NCBI GenBank assembly: GCA_021740025.1
Contig: JAIPAN010000028.1
Coordinates: forward strand, 1 to 9,004
Direction of reading: 5' to 3'
DNA from: Sphingobacteriaceae bacterium
GTDB lineage: Bacteria; Bacteroidota; Bacteroidia; Sphingobacteriales; Sphingobacteriaceae
DNA length: 9,004 bases
The translations under genes were made by a program, and so were the position numbers. Below the pieces are notes generated by a model that did not search any database, had not been told where the DNA came from, and saw only the letters and a program-made list of their open reading frames with translations. Shown in pieces: positions 1 to 7,400 of this stretch (position 1 is the first letter of the stretch; the number at the start of each line of letters is the position of its first letter).

Positions 1-440
<440 letters not shown>

Positions 441-497
441 CAAGCAGATAGACTGTTGTTTTCTCTAACTCAATTGTTTTTTTCAATATTCGTCAAG

Positions 498-514
498 GAT
501 TGCTTTGTGCAATC
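498..514 (+). other. Hairpin in the 23S-5S spacer
   Basis: GATTGC (498-503) and GCAATC (509-514) form a perfect six-pair stem around a five-base loop, TTTGT. It sits about ten bases before the 5S 5' end. It may be an rRNA processing signal for 5S release, but that is an inference from position. The rest of the spacer (441-523) is T-rich and I see no tRNA or other gene in it. Confidence 0.4.
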
Positions 515-523
515 TAATGATAT

Positions 524-635
<112 letters not shown>

Positions 636-644
636 TTTACAAAG

Positions 645-680
645 AAAGCCCTTCGATTTTTTTCGTTGGGCTTTTTTGTT
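645..680 (+). terminator. Intrinsic terminator of the rRNA operon
   Basis: AAAGCCC (645-651) pairs with GGGCTTT (668-674). Inside it, CGA (654-656) pairs with TCG (663-665) across a small T-T internal loop, and six T form the hairpin loop. A T-rich tail follows directly (TTT G TTTTT). The position, about ten bases after the 5S, fits the end of the rRNA transcript. Confidence 0.9.
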
Positions 681-693
681 TTTAACAGTTTTT

Positions 694-715
694 GGCTTCT
701 TCGGAGCCTTTTCTT
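694..715 (+). terminator. Second, tandem intrinsic terminator
   Basis: GGCTTC (694-699) pairs with GGAGCC (703-708), including one T-G pair, around the loop TTC. It is followed by TTTTCTT. It lies 20 bases after the first terminator and 40 bases before the peptidase start, so it would stop rRNA read-through from reaching that gene. It is weaker than the first because the T tract is interrupted. Confidence 0.65.
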
Positions 716-753
716 GGTGTATATTGGTGCTATTAATTGTTTTATTCTACAAT

Positions 754-2364
754 ATGAGACTATTTCCTAAATTTTTAAGCTTAATTTTTCTTCTAAATTG
801 TATTTTTTTGTTGGGTTTTGCTCAGCAGAAGGATGCTCCGCCGGCTAATTGGCAGCATTTAGATTTGCAGCAGAATGGTGTATTGGGTATGGGTACGGAT
901 AAGGCTTATGAGCTTTTGAAGAATAAAAGTTCTAAACCTGTAATTGTTGCGGTAATTGATGGGGGAATTGATACGGCCCATGTTGATTTGAAGTCCATTT
1001 TGTGGCGTAATGAACAGGAAATTGCGGGGAATGGTGTGGATGATGACAAGAATGGTTTTGTGGATGATGTGCACGGCTGGAATTTTATTGGTTCTACCAA
1101 GGGAAATGTACAGTATGATAATATGGAATTGGTGCGTTGGGTGCGTAAGCTTCAGCCTAAGTATGAGACGGCATTGAATTCTACTCTGTTTAGTTCTGCT
1201 GAGCGTAAGGAGTTTGAGTTTTATCAGGGTTTGGTTACGGATTATATGGCTCAGTTGGAGCAGGCGAAGAGCACCTTGTCTTCGGTAACTTATTTTCGGC
1301 AAATTCTAGGGGATATTTTATCTAAAATAACTGCAAAAACACCTAATTTACCCGATTTTGAACGATATAAGCCAGTTTCCGACTCTGAAGAGCAGGTTTT
1401 GAAGGCGGTAAAAGATGCGTTAAAGGATGATGCTGATTTTTCAAAATTTATGAAAGAATTGGAGGAGGTATATACGAGTTGTACAGCAAAAGTATTGTAT
1501 CAGCTGAATTTGGAATATGATCCCCGTTCGATTGTGGGTGATGACTACACAAATGCTTCGCAGCATGTGTATGGGAATGCGGATGTAATGGGTCCAGATG
1601 CTGAGCATGGTACCCATGTTGCCGGTATTATTGGTGCTATTAGAACTAATGATTTGGGCATTAAAGGCGTGGCTGATAAGGTGCAAATTATGGCTATTCG
1701 GGTGGTTCCTGATGGGGATGAGCGGGATAAGGATGTGGCTAATGCGATTCGGTATGCTGTGGATAATGGTGCTAAAGTGATTAATATGAGTTTTGGTAAG
1801 CCGTATGCATGGAATAAGCAGGTGGTAGATGATGCGGTGCGCTATGCTCAGTCTAAAGATGTTTTGTTGGTTCATGCAGCGGGAAATGATGCAAAAAATA
1901 TTGACGTAGCGAAAAATTATCCTACTCGTTTTTATTCGGATAGCACGGGCTTGCTTACTGGTAAGGCCGATAATTGGATTGAGGTTGGTGCATCTTCTTG
2001 GAAGAATGATGAGAGTTTAGTGGCTGAGTTTTCTAATTTTGGAAAGAAAAACGTGGATGTTTTTGCTCCTGGTGTTAAAATTAATTCGACCGTACCGCAT
2101 GGTGCGTATGAAGATAACGATGGAACAAGTATGGCTGCACCTATGGTTTCGGGTTTGGCTGCTTTGTTGCGTTCTTATTTCCCAGAGTTTAGCGCTTTGC
2201 AGGTTAAGGCACTTATTTTAAAGTCTGTTTATAAGGTTCCGCAGAAAGTAAAAGTTGCCGAAGATGGACATTCGGTGCGGGTTTCTTTTACTGATGTTTG
2301 TATCAGTGGAGGTGTTGTAAATGCCTATACTACTGTTTTGGAAGCCTTGAAGGGGCAACGCTAG
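754..2364 (+). CDS. Secreted subtilisin-like serine peptidase (family S8)
   Basis: The product is a 536-residue subtilisin-fold endopeptidase, probably exported. Residues 1-23 look like a type I signal peptide (MRLFPK, a hydrophobic core, cleavage after GFA before QQ). Cys16 is not in a lipobox. The catalytic triad is Asp69 (AVIDGGID), His285 (HGTHVAG) and Ser459 (DGTSMAAP), with oxyanion Asn378 (HAAGND). The Asp-to-His gap is 216 residues, against about 32 in subtilisin. Its insert begins with an EF-hand-like loop DxDxNGxxD (Asp96, Asp98, Asn100, Asp104) and continues into a probably helical, charged stretch of about 140 residues. No C-terminal type IX sorting domain is evident. The start is ATG 754. 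The frame stays open back to 505, but that would run through the 5S gene and two terminators. No Shine-Dalgarno site is visible. An imperfect -7-like TATATTGG lies at 720-727 without a good partner. Codon use differs from the next gene: 18 of 21 Gln codons are CAG. The substrate is unknown. Confidence 0.93.
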   Translation: MRLFPKFLSLIFLLNCIFLLGFAQQKDAPPANWQHLDLQQNGVLGMGTDKAYELLKNKSSKPVIVAVIDGGIDTAHVDLKSILWRNEQEIAGNGVDDDKNGFVDDVHGWNFIGSTKGNVQYDNMELVRWVRKLQPKYETALNSTLFSSAERKEFEFYQGLVTDYMAQLEQAKSTLSSVTYFRQILGDILSKITAKTPNLPDFERYKPVSDSEEQVLKAVKDALKDDADFSKFMKELEEVYTSCTAKVLYQLNLEYDPRSIVGDDYTNASQHVYGNADVMGPDAEHGTHVAGIIGAIRTNDLGIKGVADKVQIMAIRVVPDGDERDKDVANAIRYAVDNGAKVINMSFGKPYAWNKQVVDDAVRYAQSKDVLLVHAAGNDAKNIDVAKNYPTRFYSDSTGLLTGKADNWIEVGASSWKNDESLVAEFSNFGKKNVDVFAPGVKINSTVPHGAYEDNDGTSMAAPMVSGLAALLRSYFPEFSALQVKALILKSVYKVPQKVKVAEDGHSVRVSFTDVCISGGVVNAYTTVLEALKGQR

Positions 2365-2407
2365 GAAAATAGCATTATTTACAGCCAGAATAAACAGTAA
2401 TTCTTTA

Positions 2408-2436
2408 GCAAAAAAAATGCCTCAGAAGAGGCATTT
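2408..2436 (-). terminator. Intrinsic terminator of the minus-strand tRNA
   Basis: Read on the minus strand, AAATGCCTC (2436-2428) and GAGGCATTT (2423-2415) form a perfect nine-pair stem with the four-base loop TTCT, followed by five more T. It begins six bases after the tRNA 3' end. The stem could also form in the peptidase transcript from the other side (stop at 2364), but no T tract follows it in that direction. Confidence 0.85.
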
Positions 2437-2441
2437 AGGTG

Positions 2442-2515
2442 TAGCGGGGAGCAGGATCGAACTGCCGACCTCAGGGTTATGAATCCTGCGCTCTAACCAT
2501 CTGAGCTACCCCGCC
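2442..2515 (-). tRNA. tRNA-Met (anticodon CAT)
   Basis: A 74-base cloverleaf reads on the minus strand from 2515 to 2442: acceptor GGCGGGG with CCCCGCT, TA at 8-9, D stem GCTC/GAGC with loop AGATGGTTA, anticodon loop TTCATAA, variable loop AGGTC, and T arm GGCAG-TTCGATC-CTGCT. The discriminator is A and CCA is not encoded. The 1-72 pair is a G-U wobble, the pair 31-39 is an A-C mismatch, and 29-41 and 30-40 are G-C. The C11-G24 pair is elongator-like, whereas the weak 1-72 pair and the acceptor sequence recall initiators. A CAT anticodon could also be tRNA-Ile2 after lysidine modification, but the overall sequence looks more Met-like. The subtype is unresolved. The gene stands alone between two plus-strand genes, with its own promoter match and terminator. 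Confidence 0.93.
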
Positions 2516-2538
2516 AAAATTGGGTTAGAATTGGTTTG

Positions 2539-2570
2539 CAAATATAGTAGAAAATCCCTTTCTTTAGAAA
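2539..2570 (-). promoter_or_regulatory. Bacteroidota-type promoter for the tRNA
   Basis: On the minus strand, TATATTTG (2546-2539) matches the Bacteroidota -7 consensus TAnnTTTG exactly. TTTC (2570-2567), three of four matches to the -33 TTTG, lies 20 bases upstream. The predicted start is roughly 15-20 bases before the tRNA 5' end, leaving a short leader for RNase P to remove. The match was found by eye. Confidence 0.65.
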
Positions 2571-2615
2571 CAATTGCTAAAATTGCAGTTGTAAAGTTGT
2601 GTAAAGGTTTGTAAT

Positions 2616-2996
2616 ATGTCAGAAAAGAAAAAATTTAGCTTAGAGTACGAGATCAAGTCTTCGCCAAAAATATTATTTAGTTTTTTAAATGAGCCCAATG
2701 GTTTGGCCCAATGGTTTGCAGATGATGTAAGTTACCGAGATCAACAATATACGTTTACTTGGGATGAAGAACATTCTACTGCTAAGCTAATTAGTTTGAA
2801 AGAAAACAAATCGGTTAAATTTAAATGGCTTGACGATGAACCACAATGCTATTTGGAGTTAGAAATTGTGCAAGATGAATTGACTAACGATGTTGCCTTG
2901 CTTGTTACCGATTTTGCAACCGACGATGCACTAGCCGATCGTAAATTGATTTGGGATAACCAAATACAATACTTGATTGGTGTGTTGGGTGCCTAG
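2616..2996 (+). CDS. START-like domain protein (SRPBCC/AHSA1-like fold)
   Basis: The product is 126 residues, cytosolic, with no signal peptide or membrane segment. The whole protein fits the small START-like domain family common in Bacteroidota, a helix-grip fold with a hydrophobic pocket. The recognisable pattern is an N-terminal strand (KFSLEYEI), the segment SSPKILFSFL, GLAQWFADDV at about 29-38, the strand pair TFTWDEE and VKFKWLDDE, then LELEIVQDELTNDVALLVTDFA and a C-terminal helix ending in QIQYLIGVLG. No ligand or reaction is known for this family as far as I know, so I assign no function beyond possible binding of a hydrophobic small molecule. It ends 20 bases before the permease gene on the same strand, so the two are probably co-transcribed. 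All seven Gln codons are CAA. I found no convincing promoter in the 100 bases upstream. Confidence 0.9.
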   Translation: MSEKKKFSLEYEIKSSPKILFSFLNEPNGLAQWFADDVSYRDQQYTFTWDEEHSTAKLISLKENKSVKFKWLDDEPQCYLELEIVQDELTNDVALLVTDFATDDALADRKLIWDNQIQYLIGVLGA

Positions 2997-3016
2997 GGAT
3001 TTTCTCTATAAAACAC

Positions 3017-4426
3017 GTGAAAAAGCTTCACCTCTTACTTATTAAGGCCTTTATTAGGCCATTTATAGCCACATTCTTAATCGTGATGTTTGTGCTATTG
3101 ATGCTTTTTTTGTTTAAATACATTGATGATTTAATAGGCAAAGGCTTCGATTGGTATATTATATTAGAGCTGTTGATGTATGCTTCTGCTACCAACGTAG
3201 CCATGGCTTTACCACTTGCTGTATTGTTGTCGTCCATTATGACTTTTGGCAGCCTTGGTGAAAATTATGAGCTTGTTGCCATAAAGTCGGCAGGAGTTTC
3301 CCTAAGACGGGCCATGTATCCACTTATTATTGTTATTGGTTTATTAAGTGTAGCTGCTTTCCTATTTTCCGATTACATGTTGCCTGTAGCCAATTTAAAA
3401 ATGGGTTCTTTGTTATGGGATGTTCGGAACCAAAAGGCTGCTTTTTTAATTAATGAGGGGGTGTTTAATAACAGCATTCCAGGTTATTCTATACGGGTAG
3501 ATAAAAAAGATTCGGATGGGCAAACCTTGCATGGAGTGGTTATTTACGATCGGGTAAATAATTCGGGCAATGTAAATGTGGTGGTTGCTGAATCGGGTAA
3601 AATGTTTAGAACGGCTGATGATTCTTTTTTGATTTTGAAATTAAAAAATGGAATTCGCTACGAAGAAGCCCCGAGTGAAAAGGAATATAATCCACGCTTG
3701 CGTTTTACCCGTTTTGGTTTTAAAGAAACAGAACAAAAGTTTGATTTATCAGGGTTTAAGATGCAACGTACGGATGAGAATTTATTCAAATCTAATTACG
3801 CCATGCTCAATATGAGGCAGTTAACTCTCTACAAAGATTCTGTAACTCGGCAGGCCGATACCAATGTACTGAATACCTTGGCTATTTTAAAAACAAAATA
3901 TAAAGTGCTAAATCCTGGAGTCATGCATGTTTCTTCGCTAAAGGTTGATGGTATTACAAATTTTGATAAACTGCCTAAAATTGAACGTGCACGAGTAGCA
4001 GTTTTGGCCTCGGAAAACGTACGTTCTATTCTTGAAATGCTAAGTACAAAAGTACAGGTTGATGCCGATTTTAATGATAAATTACGCAATTTTATTGTAG
4101 AGTATAACCGTAAAATAACTTTAGCTGTTTCGTGTTTGGTTTTATTTTTTATAGGTGCCCCATTGGGAGCAATTATACGAAAGGGAGGTTTGGGTTTACC
4201 TGTGGTAGTATCGGTTATCTTTTTCTTGTTTTACCACATTATATCAACTGTTGGTGAGAAGTATGCAAAAGAAGGAGACATTTCTCCTGTTTTAGGCATG
4301 TGGATAGCTATTATTGTATTAAGCCCCGTTGGCGCCTTTCTTACCTATAAAGCTAGCGTAGATTCGGTATTATTTGATATTGATTTGTACAAGCGCTGGT
4401 TTAAAAACCTACTCAAGAAAATTTAA
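3017..4426 (+). CDS. LptF/LptG-family permease (LPS export ABC transporter)
   Basis: This 469-residue inner-membrane protein belongs to the YjgP/YjgQ family. These proteins pair with the LptB ATPase to pull lipopolysaccharide out of the inner membrane and pass it to the periplasmic Lpt bridge. Three membrane segments lie near 14-36, 47-76 and 100-119. A periplasmic region of about 245 residues (120-365) holds the expected beta-jellyroll. Three more segments lie near 368-386, 394-412 and 425-444. Family signatures are ENYELVAIKSAGVS (82-95), next to the cytosolic coupling region, and IGAPLGAIIRKGGLGLP (379-395). At 469 residues it is longer than the roughly 360 of E. coli LptF/LptG, mostly in the periplasmic part, as is usual in Bacteroidota. 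The start is GTG; the next in-frame ATG (residue 24) would delete half of the first membrane segment. Whether it acts as LptF or LptG cannot be told from one copy. Its stop codon overlaps that of the convergent TamB gene. Confidence 0.93.
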   Translation: MKKLHLLLIKAFIRPFIATFLIVMFVLLMLFLFKYIDDLIGKGFDWYIILELLMYASATNVAMALPLAVLLSSIMTFGSLGENYELVAIKSAGVSLRRAMYPLIIVIGLLSVAAFLFSDYMLPVANLKMGSLLWDVRNQKAAFLINEGVFNNSIPGYSIRVDKKDSDGQTLHGVVIYDRVNNSGNVNVVVAESGKMFRTADDSFLILKLKNGIRYEEAPSEKEYNPRLRFTRFGFKETEQKFDLSGFKMQRTDENLFKSNYAMLNMRQLTLYKDSVTRQADTNVLNTLAILKTKYKVLNPGVMHVSSLKVDGITNFDKLPKIERARVAVLASENVRSILEMLSTKVQVDADFNDKLRNFIVEYNRKITLAVSCLVLFFIGAPLGAIIRKGGLGLPVVVSVIFFLFYHIISTVGEKYAKEGDISPVLGMWIAIIVLSPVGAFLTYKASVDSVLFDIDLYKRWFKNLLKKI

Positions 4427-4442
4427 TTTTTTTCTAGGTTTT
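4404..4442. terminator. Possible shared hairpin across the two convergent stop codons
   Basis: AAAACCTA (4404-4411) and TAGGTTTT (4435-4442) are perfect inverted repeats flanking both stop codons. AGAAAA and a T-run inside can extend the pairing. Being palindromic, the hairpin could form in both transcripts. It lacks a proper T tract after the stem on either strand, so it is a weak candidate for a bidirectional terminator. It is AT-rich, and chance is possible. Confidence 0.3.
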
Positions 4443-7400
4443 CTAGCGGTGTTCCTAGTGCTCTTTCTGCTCTTCTTAGGCGTTCTTCTTTGCGCTCTTT
4501 CCCAATCAATATGCGTAAAAATTCATTGAAATTATCAAAGTCTTTACGGTATACCAAGCCAAAAGCTGTTACGTACTCTTGGCTTGGGTTTAAGAAGTTT
4601 CTATTGCTCAATCTGTTCGAAGCTCTCAAAACAAAACTACCATCCTTTTTAATAAGGTATTGAGCTTCTAGGTCGCTAGCTACATTTGTTCCTATCACAT
4701 CAAAATCAGTAATGGTAGCTCTTCTATCTGTAACACCACCCGATAATACTAGGCGGTTATTGAGCAAGCGAAAAGAGGCACTAGCTTCGTTTAGCGAACG
4801 AATGTTAAAGTCTACAAAGTTTAGGTTAAGCGATTGGGTAATGATGTTATTCAATTGATTAAAGGCAATTTCTGTTCCGGCACTAAGAACGGTAGAGTTT
4901 AGCTGGGTTCTAATGTTGGCAGTTCCGTTTCCAGGTGTAAAACTGCGTCGAACAATTAAACTCAATGCCTGTTGGTTTACATTGTTTACATCACTTAAGT
5001 AGCTTTGCAATTCATCTTTCACATACGAATCGGTAGGGAAATCTATATCGAAACCAATATCTGGTTTTAATAAATTACCACTCAAATTCATAATTGCTTC
5101 TGCTTGCACCCTGCTTTCGTTGGCTGGCCGCCCTGCAGCGGTGTATAAAGGACTTAAACTGGTACGGGCACCGTAGTTAGCTTTTAAATTAATTACTGCA
5201 GCCATGGGGTCGCCAGTCCACCTAATAGAACCACCTTGACTAATATCAAACACTTTGTTTATATAATCTTGGGCAGTAAATTCAAATTTACCTTGTGAAA
5301 TGAGGTAATCGCCAAACATCTCAAAATCGCCAAGGGTAGAAATTCGTAAACTTAAATCACTTTTCCCTTTACCAGATAATTTACCCAAGGAAGTGAAAAT
5401 ATTCACCTGTGAATTTTCATCTACTGCTAAAGAGAAATTCATTTTTACACCGTTAAAGGCATTTTCTTTTTTTACAACCCGGCTCGAATCTTGTCCAACA
5501 AAAACAATAAAATCGGTTTCACCAATTTTCTCGGTGGTGTTTAATGGGATATTAAATATTGTACCAGCTTCTGTTTTTGCATCAATATTGATATTCATAT
5601 TATCTGTTGGCCCATCGAAACTAAAAATACCCGTGCCATAAGCGGTACCGTAATAAGCCGAATTGTCTTTAGCAGTGGTGTTTAGCGCCATAAATTTATT
5701 GGTTACCAGAGTTACATTGATGGTGGGGGTGTTGATGTTGCCTAGGTCTACGGTGCCAGTGGCAATGGCTTCATTGTTTTTACTGTCTTTCAATCGCAAA
5801 TCGTTAACATCAATAACAGTATTGTGCACTGCCAATTTCTGGTTTATGCGATATCGGGTTTTTAAGTAATTCACGGTTAGTTCGGCATTGTTTAAACTTA
5901 CGGTTCCGTTTACTTGTGGTTTACTAGGTTTGCCAGTTATTTTTAAGCGACTAGATATAGTTCCTGTTAGATTGGATACCAAGTTGCGTATAAATGGCTC
6001 CAGGATAATTAACTGGGTATCATCCATATTGAGGTCTAAGTCTAAATTATCTTGACCCGGATTGGCATCATAGGTGCCCCGAATATCTAAACTCTTTATA
6101 CCCTTGCTGTCAATATCCATGCTTAAGGTAGCTAGTTTGGTATCGTCGTCATATTCGGCATTTAAACTTAAATCGCCAATAAAGTGGTTGTTAAAATCCA
6201 ATGAATCTATACGTAAACCAGAGGTTAGCCTGGTTTTACCAAGCAGGGCTTTAAGACCGCTTCGTCCATTGAGTACGCCTTTTAATCGTATACCGGCTGT
6301 TTTCATGAGCGGGTTTAACGTTTGTAAATCAAAGTTTTTGAAGCCTATGCTCAATTCGTCGTTCGGATCTGTAGAAATGATACCATCAGCCGAAATGAAT
6401 TGATTGTTTCTGTTTAACCCAAAATTTTTAACCAAGGTTTTCCCTTTATCAAAACGGAACAATACTTTGTCTTGTATTTTCCATACTTCGCGGTTAATTA
6501 CTAAATCAGAGGGGAGAATGCTCAATTTCGCCAAACTGTCGGCACTAAATTCTACCAAGCCGTTTAAATCGAGTTGGTTAGTGGCATCTTTATCGGATAG
6601 TTTTACGTTGAGGCTCAAGCTATCTGAACGTAATATGGTGGCAATGTTCACATTTTTTACAAATAAACTATCACCCAAATCAATGCGATCGGAGGTTAGG
6701 AAAATGTTCATTTGTTTATTTTCGGTAGTCTCATCTACAATCAAATTGTTTGCTTTTATGCCGTCGTATTGTATTGTTTTTGCGTATCCATTGATGGTGG
6801 AAATGCTGCTATCAGAGTCGAATTTTCCATTGAGAATGGCGCCATCTGGAATACTCAATTTAGGAGCAAAAACGCCAATGGGCTCAAACTTTTTCAACTG
6901 AATGGTTACATCGAAATGCTGTGATTTAAACGGAACAATAGTTGTACGAAGAGATGGAACGTACTTTTTTAGTACCGATTTAAAGTACGATGGCAATGTG
7001 AGTAGATCGTATTTTCCCTTAATGCTTGCTTCGGCTAAATCGGAGTGTAATTCAATAGATCGATTGTTATCCAATCCATTTGCTGCTATTTCAATAGAGT
7101 CAATGTTGTGGGTTTTGCTCGGAGTTTTCAAAACAATAGATCTGGCCGAAATACTGCCCTGAATATTTTCGATGGTATTGCCATTAAAATTTGTTTGCAA
7201 ATCGGCACTTAGCGTTAGGGTATCTTTAGTAAAGTGCAAGGCTAATAAATTTGCATTTCTAATACTCGATTGGAAGTTGAACACTGGCAAATCGGGGTTA
7301 AAATCTATTTTGCCTAAAAAATTGAGCTGCACCTGTGTATCGTTAATGCCAATGCTGCCATTAAAAATACGCTGGTCTACTTGTCCATTTACTTTTACTT

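Noticed and set aside
754..822. Lipoprotein signal at Cys16 of the peptidase
   Set aside because: The residues before Cys (FLLN) do not form a lipobox, and a type I site (GFA before QQ) follows a normal hydrophobic core.
859..1875. Long minus-strand open frames (147 and 144 residues) inside the peptidase gene
   Set aside because: They are antisense to a clear catalytic-domain gene and arise from its G/T-rich codon use. Their translations resemble no protein family I recognise.
2526..2611. Near matches to the -7 box on the plus strand before the START-like gene (TAGAATTG, TAAAATTG, TAAAGTTG)
   Set aside because: Each has a mismatch in the TTTG part and none has a -33 element at the right distance. 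In AT-rich spacer such matches are expected by chance.
6404..6901. 165-residue plus-strand open frame inside tamB, with several smaller ones
   Set aside because: They are antisense shadows of tamB. The minus-strand frame is continuous for 1487 codons with recognisable TamB motifs.
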